DNA of 7,840 nucleotides from Xanthobacteraceae bacterium. GTDB taxonomy: Bacteria; Pseudomonadota; Alphaproteobacteria; Rhizobiales; Xanthobacteraceae. This document shows positions 1-6,651 of the stretch, in pieces. The notes beneath the pieces are model-generated. The model worked only from the letters and a program-made list of their open reading frames with translations, did no database searches and was not told the origin of the DNA. The stretch is from NCBI GenBank assembly GCA_030037185.1, contig JASHRR010000150.1, forward strand, positions 1 through 7,840, in the 5' to 3' direction. Positions within the stretch are counted from its first letter, which is position 1; every line of letters begins with the position of its first letter. The translations under genes and the position numbers were made by a program.

Positions 1-1
1 T

Positions 2-988
2 TCAATGGCTGGCGCGGGTCGGTTGTCGATCCAAAGATTTTGCAATGGCGTTGAAAGCGGTGAACTGCTGTTCAATCGAGCTCGCTAATTCGGCCGGCGT
101 GCCTGGACTGACGATTTGCCCTGTCGCGGCGATCTTCCCCGCCAGGGCGGGGTCGGCAACAACAGCTCGCACATCCCCGGCAATTCGCTCGCGCAGCTCA
201 GCCGGCATTCCGGCAGTCGCGAACAGGCCGACCAGGCCATCAAACTGCAATGCCGGGTAACCGGCCTCAACAACGGTGGGAACTTCAGGGACGACCGTCG
301 CACGCTCGCGATTGGTCAATGCAAGAATCTTGATCTTGCCGCCGGTGACCTGCGGCAGCACCGTCGCCAGCGCCGACAAGAACACCTCGATCCGTCCTTC
401 GCTCAAATCGCTTATCGCGAGGACGCTTTCACGATAGGGGACTCTCACCATGCTCAGGCCGGCGCTCTTGAGAAAACCCGAGAAGACCAGGTCGGTCGCG
501 CCGGTAATGCTGGCCCAATGATAGCGGCCGGGTTGCAAGCGAACGAACGCCATAAGCTCTGCCAGGGAGTTGACATTCAACGATGTCGGAACCGTGATGG
601 CGATAAGCGTATTTGTCACCCGTGCGATCGGTACCAACTGGCTTAGATTGTAGGGCAGCTTTTCGTGCAGAAATGGATATGCGGTAAAGCTGCCGGCTGG
701 CGTGAACAGCAGCACGTGATCGTCGGACCCGCTGAGAAAAGCTGTGAGTCCGACGATTCCGTCGGCGCCAGGACGATTTTCCACGACAACCGCTTGGCCC
801 CAGCGTCTCGACAGCTGATCCGCCAGCAGCCGCGCGGTCACATCCGACCCACTGGCAGGTCCGAGTGGCACGACCAACTTCACGATGCGCTGCGGCCAGA
901 CTTCGGCCGCACGCACCAGCGCTGAAAGTGAAAACGCCGATAGCAAAATGATTGCCGCGAAAAACGCCGACCTCGTCCTATTTTTCAT
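2..988 (-). CDS. Bug/TctC-family periplasmic solute-binding protein of the tripartite tricarboxylate transporter type
   Basis: A 328-residue secreted binding protein of the Bug (TctC-like) family. Such proteins capture carboxylates or related small organic solutes in the periplasm, some for TctA/TctB membrane partners. Residues 1-27 form a signal peptide: basic start MKNRTR, a hydrophobic run to about residue 25, and a likely cleavage site after VRA. The mature part opens with the family pattern WPQRIVKLVVP (31-41), followed by the ligand-loop region PASGSDVTAR (44-53) and VENRPGA (69-75). The C-terminal part has the usual PEVPTVVEAGYP segment. Length is typical (about 320-330). I chose the ATG at 988 because it opens the signal peptide and has a GAGG-type ribosome binding site. 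A 54-codon extension to 1150 would overlap the end of murI and bury the signal peptide. No tctA/tctB genes are visible, so it is an orphan here. Ligand unknown; family call firm. Confidence 0.93.
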   Translation of the reverse strand: MKNRTRSAFFAAIILLSAFSLSALVRAAEVWPQRIVKLVVPLGPASGSDVTARLLADQLSRRWGQAVVVENRPGADGIVGLTAFLSGSDDHVLLFTPAGSFTAYPFLHEKLPYNLSQLVPIARVTNTLIAITVPTSLNVNSLAELMAFVRLQPGRYHWASITGATDLVFSGFLKSAGLSMVRVPYRESVLAISDLSEGRIEVFLSALATVLPQVTGGKIKILALTNRERATVVPEVPTVVEAGYPALQFDGLVGLFATAGMPAELRERIAGDVRAVVADPALAGKIAATGQIVSPGTPAELASSIEQQFTAFNAIAKSLDRQPTRASH

Positions 989-1067
989 GGCTGCCTCGCG
1001 GTAGGAATAGCTATTGTAACGGCGAGAGTTGGCACTGGAAAGCGTCTGCCGAAGCCAAAGTTTCCGC

Positions 1068-1080
1068 GGGGCGCTGCCCC
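1068..1080 (-). terminator. Short GC-rich hairpin at the murI stop codon (weak terminator candidate)
   Basis: GGGGC and GCCCC form a perfect 5-bp stem with a 3-base loop, and the stem begins at the last base of the murI stop codon. No T run follows in the transcribed direction, so it is not a canonical intrinsic terminator. It could slow or attenuate read-through from murI into the binding-protein gene 91 bases downstream. Low confidence. Confidence 0.25.
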
Positions 1081-1925
1081 TAAAGCATGGCGCTCCTAGG
1101 CCGGCGCATTCGATCAAAATCCGGTCGATCAAGCGCCGCGGTCTCGCCAATGCCGAACCGAGCCAGCGCTGCGGCGAGCGCCGGCGGCGGCTCCAACCCG
1201 GAGGTAAAGATGACGCGCGCTATGCCGCTGGCGGCGTTGGCCGTCGGCGGCCCGATCAGGTCGATCATCCGACGCGCGATTGCCGGCGCCGGGTCCACCC
1301 AATCGACCGGCCACGGCGCAAGCTGAACCAGTCGATCGATCAGAAGCGGATAGTGGGTGCAGGCGAGCACAATCGTGTCGGTTCGGCGCCCCTCGTTTGC
1401 CACGAAGCAAGGCGCGATCTCCCGCGCGACGGCGTCGTCGTCGATTGCCTCACCGCGCAGTGCCCTCTCGGCAAAGCCCGCCAGATGCACGGCGCCGACC
1501 AGCGTAACGTCGCAGCCTTGGCCGAAATCGCGGATCAGGCCGCGGGTGTATTCGCGCTGCACCGTCGCCTCGGTGCCGAGCACCGACACCAATCGCGACC
1601 GCGACGCCAAGCAGGCCGGCTTGACGGCCGGCACCGTCCCGACGAATGGCACGGCAAAGCGCGCCCGCAGATTCGGCAGCACGAGGGTGGAGGCCGTGTT
1701 GCAGGCAATCGCCACGAGATCGGGCGCATAGGTCGCAATCGACTCCTCCATCAGCGGCACGACGCGGCCGACCAGTTCCTGCTCGCTGCGCTGCGCGTAA
1801 GGAAAGAACGCGTCGTCGGCGATATACACATAGCACGCATCCGGCCGGGCCTTTACGATCTCGCGAAAAACCGTGAGGCCGCCGACGCCGGAGTCGAAAA
1901 TCAGGATGGTGGGCCTATGATTCAT
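1080..1925 (-). CDS. murI: Glutamate racemase
   Basis: A cofactor-independent racemase that interconverts L- and D-glutamate in the cytoplasm, supplying the D-glutamate of the peptidoglycan stem peptide. The 281-residue protein has the Asp/Glu racemase fold signatures in order: N-terminal FDSGVGGLTV with Asp11-Ser12, the DDAFFPYAQRSE segment (usually PYG, here PYA), the first catalytic cysteine Cys75 in ACNTAST, and the second catalytic cysteine Cys189 with His191 in ACTHYP. All expected catalytic residues are present and the length is normal. I chose the ATG at 1925 because MNHRPTILIFDSG is the usual family beginning; upstream in-frame codons to 2087 encode nothing conserved. The Shine-Dalgarno sequence before this ATG is poor, and a strong inverted repeat sits 18 bases upstream. 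It has a long gap upstream, and its only close same-strand neighbour is the Bug binding protein downstream. Confidence 0.95.
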   Translation of the reverse strand: MNHRPTILIFDSGVGGLTVFREIVKARPDACYVYIADDAFFPYAQRSEQELVGRVVPLMEESIATYAPDLVAIACNTASTLVLPNLRARFAVPFVGTVPAVKPACLASRSRLVSVLGTEATVQREYTRGLIRDFGQGCDVTLVGAVHLAGFAERALRGEAIDDDAVAREIAPCFVANEGRRTDTIVLACTHYPLLIDRLVQLAPWPVDWVDPAPAIARRMIDLIGPPTANAASGIARVIFTSGLEPPPALAAALARFGIGETAALDRPDFDRMRRPRSAML

Positions 1926-1943
1926 GGGCGGCTGCGAGAAGCG

Positions 1944-1975
1944 TTGGTCGAAGGCAAGCTCGACACTTCGACCAA
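1944..1975. promoter_or_regulatory. Perfect 10-bp inverted repeat in the murI leader
   Basis: TTGGTCGAAG (1944-1953) and CTTCGACCAA (1966-1975) are exact reverse complements around a 12-base loop. The element lies between the -10-like box at 1975-1980 and the murI ATG at 1925. It could be a leader hairpin close to the ribosome binding region or a dyad operator over the transcription start. The repeat is seen directly; the function is inference. Confidence 0.45.
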
Positions 1976-1980
1976 GTATA
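1975..1980 (-). promoter_or_regulatory. Candidate -10 box of murI
   Basis: On the minus strand this reads TATACT, one mismatch from the sigma-70 type consensus, about 50 bases before the murI start codon. No good -35 hexamer is visible at the right distance, so the call rests on one half of the promoter only. Confidence 0.25.
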
Positions 1981-2714
1981 GAGGTATCAGGGAATTGGCG
2001 GGAGATGACGTGCGGCCGCTCACGTGTGAGACCACTGGTTTGCGGGGCATGGAAGTCATTTCGACGCCGCGGCAACATGCCACGCACGGGACGGGCGGCA
2101 AGGCCCGGATCAACTTATGGGTGCACGCCATAAAGGCTGCGGCTACTGTCCGAATTCGACGAGAGGAACACGGAAGTCGGTAATTGCCGGACTGCGCTGT
2201 GGGCGGCGTTGGCGGCATTCGCGGGAAGGCCCAGCATACATAAATTGTCGGTGGTGCATCATCGGCGCCATGTCAATGGGAGGAACCGGGGATTTAGCGA
2301 CCAGTGCATCCGAACCTCCAGTTACAGCCCTGCTCGAATCGTTGAACGCGTCAGGCGCAGGGTTTACGCAAGTCGCGCTTCCACGGAATAGCCTCCAATC
2401 AAGCCCCGGTCGGCTGACCCGAGCAGCCCGGAGCTTTGTGCCAGCTGCCCCAAAAAAGCCGGACTCGCAGACCGGCCGGTCGCTCGACGCTGCGCCGCCA
2501 GTACGGGTCAAGCCCCCCGGGGCGGGGTAAGAGAAGGATCGACGCCGCATCCCCAGCGCGGCTGATTCATTTGCCGCGCCTCGCGCAGGCCTCAATCAGG
2601 GACGCAGGGGTGAGGACTGGGCCGGATCCAACAGGTCGCCGGTTCTCTTTCGCCGGAGACAAGGTCCGCGCAATCGGTCGTGCAGCCCTCCTGCAGGCTC
2701 AACCCGCATCGCTC
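1981..2714. other. Intergenic region between murI and purB with no supported gene
   Basis: Open frames occur on both strands (for example 2143-2595 minus and 2117-2530 plus). Their translations are rich in Arg, Pro, Ser and Cys, have no recognisable motif, and lack convincing ribosome binding sites. I found no tRNA T-arm signature, no clear terminator with a T run after purB, and no long repeat. The region presumably holds the murI promoter and the purB 3' end. A degraded gene is possible but I cannot identify one. Confidence 0.5.
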
Positions 2715-4016
2715 TCAGCCGAACACCCGTGCAAAGATCGTATCGACCTCCCTAAGATGATATCCGAGGTCGAAATTTGCCGCCATCTCGGCTGCCGACA
2801 GGTGTTTGCGCACGTCCGGATCGGCCATCAGCAGCTCCTGGAAATCCGCGCCCTCCCGCCAAACCTTCATGGCGTTGCGCTGGACCAGGCGGTAGGCTTC
2901 CTCGCGCGGCACACCTTTTTGCGTGAGGGCGAGCAGCACGCGCTGGGAATGCACGAGCCCGCCGAGGCGGTCGAGATTCCGGCGCATGTTCTCGGGATAA
3001 ACCACGAGGCGGTCGATCAACCGGGCGAGCCGATCGAGGGCGAAGTCGAGCGTCACGGTGGCGTCGGGGCCAATCATGCGCTCGACCGAGGAATGCGAGA
3101 TGTCGCGCTCATGCCACAGTATGACATTCTCCAGTGCCGGCGTCACATAGGCCCGCACCATCCTAGCAAGGCCGGTGAGGTTTTCCGACAACACCGGGTT
3201 GCGCTTGTGGGGCATCGCCGAGGAGCCCTTCTGGCCGGGGGAGAAATACTCCTCCGCCTCCAGCACTTCGGTGCGCTGCAGATGGCGGATTTCGGTTGCC
3301 AGCCGCTCCATCGACGCGGCGATGACGGCAAGCGTTGCGAAATACATGGCGTGGCGATCGCGCGGGATCACCTGGGTCGAAATCGGCTCGACCGCGAGCC
3401 CCATGGCGTTGGCCACATGCGCCTCGACGGCCGGCGCGACTTGTGCGAACGTGCCGACAGCGCCCGAGATCGCGCAGGTCGCAACCTCGCGGCGCGCCGC
3501 CACCAGCCGCTCTCGGCCACGGGCAAATTCCGCATACGCGTAGGCGAGCTTGAGCCCGAATGTGGTTGGCTCAGCATGAATCCCGTGCGAGCGCCCGACC
3601 ACGGGGGTCATCTTGTATTCGAAAGCGCGCCGCTTGAGCGCTGCCAGCACTTTGTCGATATCGGCGATGAGCAGGTCGGCAGCGCGCGTCAGCTGCACGT
3701 TGAGGCAGGTATCGAGCACGTCGGACGAGGTCATGCCCTGGTGAACGAAGCGCGCTTGCGGCCCGACGATTTCGGCGAGGTGAGTGAGGAACGCCACAAC
3801 GTCATGCTTGATCTCGCGCTCGATCTCGTCGATGCGGGCGATATCGAAGGTCGCGTCCTTACCCCTGGCCCAGATCGCCTTGGCGGCCTCCTTTGGCACG
3901 ACGCCCAGCTCCGCGAGTGCGTCGGCCGCATGGGCTTCGATTTCGAACCAAATACGATAGCGCGTCTGCGGTTCCCAGATCGCGGCCATCTCGGGGCGGG
4001 TATAACGGGGGATCAT
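2715..4016 (-). CDS. purB: Adenylosuccinate lyase
   Basis: A cytoplasmic homotetrameric lyase of the fumarase/aspartase superfamily. It performs two purine steps: cleavage of SAICAR to AICAR plus fumarate, and of adenylosuccinate to AMP plus fumarate. The 433-residue length is normal for the bacterial type. Family signatures appear in order: KHDVVAF (70-76), the substrate loop GMTSSDVLDTC (94-104), GRSHGIHAEPTTFG (141-154) carrying the active-site histidine region, and the superfamily signature GSSAMPHKRNP (264-274) on the flexible catalytic loop. The start MIPRYTRPEM is the usual N-terminus in this group, so I keep the ATG at 4016 although its Shine-Dalgarno is weak. There is no pur gene beside it, so it appears to be a stand-alone unit. 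The whole frame is intact; I see nothing unusual in it. Confidence 0.97.
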   Translation of the reverse strand: MIPRYTRPEMAAIWEPQTRYRIWFEIEAHAADALAELGVVPKEAAKAIWARGKDATFDIARIDEIEREIKHDVVAFLTHLAEIVGPQARFVHQGMTSSDVLDTCLNVQLTRAADLLIADIDKVLAALKRRAFEYKMTPVVGRSHGIHAEPTTFGLKLAYAYAEFARGRERLVAARREVATCAISGAVGTFAQVAPAVEAHVANAMGLAVEPISTQVIPRDRHAMYFATLAVIAASMERLATEIRHLQRTEVLEAEEYFSPGQKGSSAMPHKRNPVLSENLTGLARMVRAYVTPALENVILWHERDISHSSVERMIGPDATVTLDFALDRLARLIDRLVVYPENMRRNLDRLGGLVHSQRVLLALTQKGVPREEAYRLVQRNAMKVWREGADFQELLMADPDVRKHLSAAEMAANFDLGYHLREVDTIFARVFG

Positions 4017-4133
4017 GAGCGGGCTCTATCAGACCATTGAACGCGCCGCAATCAGTCGAACCTGCAACCGACCACCGCGGCCTCGCGGCGGCACGATCGC
4101 GGGGCGACAGCCGGCGGCGCCTCGTGTCGATTG

Positions 4134-4155
4134 ACGGCTAGATCACGGCTAGATC
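4134..4155. repeat. Perfect 11-bp tandem duplication
   Basis: ACGGCTAGATC occurs twice back to back (4134-4144 and 4145-4155). Eleven bases is not a multiple of three, so any reading frame crossing it is shifted. It lies at the left edge of the candidate gene remnant, where frame 2 carries a TAG stop at 4139-4141. Confidence 0.85.
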
Positions 4156-4426
4156 GGGCGAACCGGCCCGGCCGCAAAGGCGGCGATCGCAGGCGGGCGT
4201 CGAGGCGATCGACCGGGCGATCGCGGACGCCGCGCCCGGAACAGGGCGTATCGAGGTCGCCCGCGTGGACGCATGGCCGCGGCAGACACCGCCCGTCAAG
4301 GCATCGGCGCGAGCAGGACTCGACCGCGGGATACAGCTATCCGGATTTGTACAATCGGATGGTCGAACGCGGTTGCAGCGAAGCATCCCTCCCGCCGCGA
4401 CAAGCGCACGACAAATCCGATGGTCC
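4142..4426 (+). pseudogene. Possible remnant of an unidentified gene
   Basis: About 95 codons are open between TAG at 4139 and TGA at 4427. There is no ATG start; the only evident start-type codon is a GTG near 4266. The part from about 4196 to 4270 looks coding: its third positions are almost all G or C, and its translation has an ordinary soluble-protein composition (AGVEAIDRAIADAAPGTGRI, then EVARVDAWP). The composition then degrades downstream. I do not recognise a family. It may be a decayed gene fragment whose start was lost, with the adjacent 11-bp duplication as one possible lesion, or chance openness in GC-rich DNA. Confidence 0.25.
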
Positions 4427-4772
4427 TGACGGTGAGCCGATCGGCATCGATTCAGTCCTGAAAGGCGGCGGCTCGCACTGCAGCTGATCGCTTTGTAACG
4501 GCATGCGTTCCTGTAGGCGGCCGGACAGAGCTTGTGCCTAACACGCCGGTTGACTGAGGGGCAGGGATTGGTCGATACGCTTCGTTCGGTGTCCGAGCAA
4601 ACTTTCCAGGCTTTACCACTGCGTTTATGCACCTCACCATCACCTGGTGATCTCTACCACGTATCGGCGAAAGTGCATTAAAGGTGGCGCCCTTCACCGC
4701 CAGCCAAATGCCAATGCGCTCTGGTCGCCTGGCCGACAAAGTCAGGTAGCTGCATGCGAAGCTCTCAAACCG

Positions 4773-4779
4773 AGGGAGG
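4773..4779 (+). promoter_or_regulatory. Ribosome binding site that points to an ATT start for the SDR gene
   Basis: AGGGAGG ends five bases before the in-frame ATT at 4785, an ideal Shine-Dalgarno position. The only upstream in-frame standard start I found is the GTG at 4647, and no ATG exists in frame between them. This site is therefore the main evidence for the start chosen for the dehydrogenase. Confidence 0.5.
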
Positions 4780-4784
4780 CTCCC

Positions 4785-5627
4785 ATTCACGGCAAGGTCA
4801 TCGTCATCACCGGCGCCACCTCCGGCATCGGACAGATTGCCGCGACCCGGCTGGCCGCGCTCGGGGCGCGCATCGTCCTGGTGGCGCGTGACCGCGGGCG
4901 TGCGGATTTCACCCTCGCGGCGCTGCGCAAGGCCGGACCCGACCTCGCCCATCACGCCCATATCGCCGATCTGTCGATCCTGGCCGAAATGAAACGGGTG
5001 GGTCGGCAGATTGCCGCCGCCGAGCCGCGCATCGACGTGCTGATCAACAATGCCGGCAACGTATTCCCGACCCGGCAGGTGACCGCAGAAGGGCTCGAAC
5101 GCACGTTCGCCACCAATCATATGGCGTATTTCGTGTTGACCCACGAGCTTCGCCAGTCCCTGATTGCATCCGCACCGGCCCGTGTCGTCAACACCGCCTC
5201 GAGGGCCCATGTGGGCCACTCGCTCGATTTCGACGACCTGCAGCTCGCCAGGCGCTACAGCTTTGGCACGGCCTATGGCCGCTCCAAGCTCGCCAACATT
5301 CTGTTCACCCGCGAACTCGCACGCCGCCTCGCGGGCACCGGCGTGACCGCGAACTGCCTTCATCCGGGATTCGTGGCGACCGGTCTCGGCCAGCGAGCGG
5401 GAGGCGTTTTTGGCCGTGTCGTTCGCGCCGCCATGCTGTTTGCGGGCCCGCCGGAACCCGGGGCGCAGACCATCGTACATCTCGCCAGCTCGCCCGATGT
5501 TGCCGCTGTCACTGGCGGGTATTTCATACCGGTCGGCCGGCAAGCGGAGCCGTCCCCCGCCGCCCGAGCCGATCAGGCGGCGCGGCGGCTGTGGGATGAG
5601 AGCGCACGGATTGCGGGCTTGGAGTAA
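4785..5627 (+). CDS. Short-chain dehydrogenase/reductase, retinol-dehydrogenase-like
   Basis: A classical SDR oxidoreductase with a Rossmann fold for NAD(P)H; substrate unknown. Counting from the ATT start (280 residues): cofactor motif TGATSGIG (9-16), NNAG (88-91), catalytic Ser139 in NTASRAH, and Tyr164-Lys168 in AYGRSKLAN. All are intact. The 'SAPARVVNTASRAH' style and the order of motifs resemble the RDH/WWOX-like branch that reduces or oxidises lipophilic aldehydes, ketones or alcohols. The start is unusual: the domain begins at IHGKVIVITG, and the codon at that isoleucine is ATT, directly behind a strong AGGGAGG. The alternative is GTG at 4647, which would add 46 residues with no SDR-like sequence. 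Initiation at ATT (as known for infC) or a sequencing or mutational change from ATG would both explain this. The gene converges on rpe with a 23-base gap and has no co-directional neighbour. Confidence 0.9.
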   Translation: MHGKVIVITGATSGIGQIAATRLAALGARIVLVARDRGRADFTLAALRKAGPDLAHHAHIADLSILAEMKRVGRQIAAAEPRIDVLINNAGNVFPTRQVTAEGLERTFATNHMAYFVLTHELRQSLIASAPARVVNTASRAHVGHSLDFDDLQLARRYSFGTAYGRSKLANILFTRELARRLAGTGVTANCLHPGFVATGLGQRAGGVFGRVVRAAMLFAGPPEPGAQTIVHLASSPDVAAVTGGYFIPVGRQAEPSPAARADQAARRLWDESARIAGLE

Positions 5628-5656
5628 AAAGCGTGGTCGTTGGCCTGCACCTACGC
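5626..5656 (-). terminator. Weak intrinsic terminator candidate for rpe
   Basis: On the minus strand GCGTAGG and CCACGC can pair as a 6-bp stem with one bulged A, enclosing a 13-base loop. The stem is followed at once by TTTTT (complement of 5626-5630). It overlaps the rpe stop codon and lies in the 23-base gap between the convergent genes. The stem is modest, so confidence is low. Confidence 0.3.
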
Positions 5657-6334
5657 CGCCTCCCCTCTCGCCAGCGCTGCCGCATGACGTATCGCCGCGA
5701 TATTCGCCCGGTAGGCGCTCGGGCCGCCGGCGAAAACCGCGGAGCCCGCGATCAGCACGTTGGCACCGGCCCGTGCCACCGCGGGGGCAGTTTCGGGCGT
5801 AACGCCGCCGTCGACCTCGATATCGATCGGCCTCCCCGCGGCCATAGCTCGCAAGCGGGAAATTTTGTCAATGACCGCCGGGATGAATTTCTGGCCGCCA
5901 AACCCCGGATTGACCGACATGACCAGGATGAGATCGACGAGCTCGATGACATATTCGACGCTCGTTGCCGGGGTGCCCGGATTGAGCGAGACGCCCGCCT
6001 TCTTGCCCAGGGCACGGATCGCCTGCAGCGAACGATGGATATGGGGTCCGGCCTCCACATGCACCGTGATGTGGTCGGCACCCGCCTTGGCGAAGGCTTC
6101 GAGATAAGGATCGCATGGTGCGATCATCAGATGCACGTCGAGCGGCTTATGGGTGTGCGGTCTCAACGCCCTCACCATGTCGGGCCCGACGGTGATGTTT
6201 GGCACGAAATGCCCATCCATGACGTCGACATGGATCCAATCAGCGCCGGCTTTGTCGACGGCGTGCACCTCTTCGCCGAACTTGGCGAAATCGGCGGCCA
6301 GGATCGATGGGACGACGGTGAGTTCGCGGTGCAT
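5651..6334 (-). CDS. rpe: Ribulose-phosphate 3-epimerase
   Basis: A cytoplasmic TIM-barrel metalloenzyme that interconverts D-ribulose 5-phosphate and D-xylulose 5-phosphate in the pentose phosphate pathway and the Calvin cycle. With the ATG at 6334 the protein has 227 residues, the usual length. Metal and catalytic residues are in place: His35 and Asp37 in [12 protein letters not shown], His68 in DVHLMI, and Asp175 in EVDGG. The phosphate-binding loops NPGFGGQ (142-148) and AGSAVF (196-201) are also present. An upstream in-frame ATG at 6376 would add 14 residues. Both ATGs have GGAG at good spacing (6 and 7 bases). I prefer 6334 because it gives family-typical numbering and because a TATAGT box (6393-6388) lies too close to the upstream ATG to leave room for its ribosome binding site. 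No cbb genes are adjacent, so a housekeeping role is likelier than a Calvin-cycle operon role. Confidence 0.96.
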   Translation of the reverse strand: MHRELTVVPSILAADFAKFGEEVHAVDKAGADWIHVDVMDGHFVPNITVGPDMVRALRPHTHKPLDVHLMIAPCDPYLEAFAKAGADHITVHVEAGPHIHRSLQAIRALGKKAGVSLNPGTPATSVEYVIELVDLILVMSVNPGFGGQKFIPAVIDKISRLRAMAAGRPIDIEVDGGVTPETAPAVARAGANVLIAGSAVFAGGPSAYRANIAAIRHAAALARGEAA

Positions 6335-6387
6335 CGGTATCTCCGCTCGGAAACGCCCCTCGTAGCGCAATTCCATGAAATCGCTCC

Positions 6388-6393
6388 ACTATA
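6388..6393 (-). promoter_or_regulatory. Candidate -10 box of rpe
   Basis: The minus strand reads TATAGT, ending 53 bases before the ATG at 6334 and 11 bases before the alternative ATG at 6376. No convincing -35 hexamer lies 16-18 bases upstream. If real, it favours the downstream start codon for rpe. Confidence 0.22.
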
Positions 6394-6651
6394 GCGGATT
6401 TCCATCGCTTCGAACCAGGCATCCGGCCGTCGTACCCTTAGCCTGTCCCGCTCGACCCGTGAGAGCTTAAGGCCACGACCATCGCCGGATGATTGAACAT
6501 GACCGGAACCGCCGTCGTCGAAGCCACGTCAATCGAACGCCGTCGATGGCTTAAGGTTCGCCCGCACGACGCCGGCGATGATCGGCTGGGCAGATCGGAT
6601 CGGCGTTGTTGGCAAACTGTTCCAGCGAGGCGGGCTTAGCGGCCCGGCAGT
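6394..6651. other. Intergenic region between rpe and the pentapeptide-repeat gene
   Basis: No supported gene. A 46-codon plus-strand frame from the ATG at 6499 to TAG at 6639 has no clear Shine-Dalgarno and no recognised motif. GCTTAAGG occurs twice, about 80 bases apart. A 5-bp hairpin (CGGGC/GCCCG, around 6631-6646) lies just downstream of the pentapeptide gene but has no T run, so it is at best a weak terminator. Confidence 0.4.

Larger units (their letters stand above)
4017..4784. other. Intergenic region between purB and the SDR gene; no intact gene
   Basis: This divergent gap must hold the purB promoter and the promoter of the plus-strand dehydrogenase. It contains an 11-bp tandem duplication at 4134-4155 and a coding-like open stretch at 4142-4426 (listed separately). 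Open frames at 4131-4487 plus and 4138-4632 minus give Arg-, Ser- and Cys-rich products without motifs, and I do not accept them as genes. No tRNA or terminator was recognised. Confidence 0.5.

Noticed and set aside
1029..2183. Plus-strand open frame of 384 codons opposite murI
   Set aside because: Shadow of murI, with a very Arg-rich and motif-free translation.
2143..2595. Minus-strand 150-codon frame in the murI-purB gap
   Set aside because: Composition (Arg, Ser, Pro, Ala), the absence of any motif and the lack of a convincing ribosome binding site do not support a gene, although a fast-evolving orphan cannot be excluded.
2436..4040. Long plus-strand open frame opposite purB (534 codons)
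   Set aside because: It mirrors the intact purB gene, has an Arg/His/Gly-rich translation without motifs, and is the usual antisense shadow of GC-rich coding DNA.
4086..4236. Cluster of CGATCG and GCGATCGC palindromes
   Set aside because: It recalls the cyanobacterial HIP1 octamer, but only a few copies occur and such words are expected in GC-rich alphaproteobacterial DNA.
4452..5543. Minus-strand open frame of 363 codons opposite the SDR gene
   Set aside because: It is antisense to a gene with all catalytic motifs; the translation shows no family pattern and no ribosome binding site.
6499..6639. Small plus-strand frame of 46 codons between rpe and the pentapeptide gene
   Set aside because: It starts with ATG and its first half looks coding, but there is no Shine-Dalgarno and no recognisable motif.
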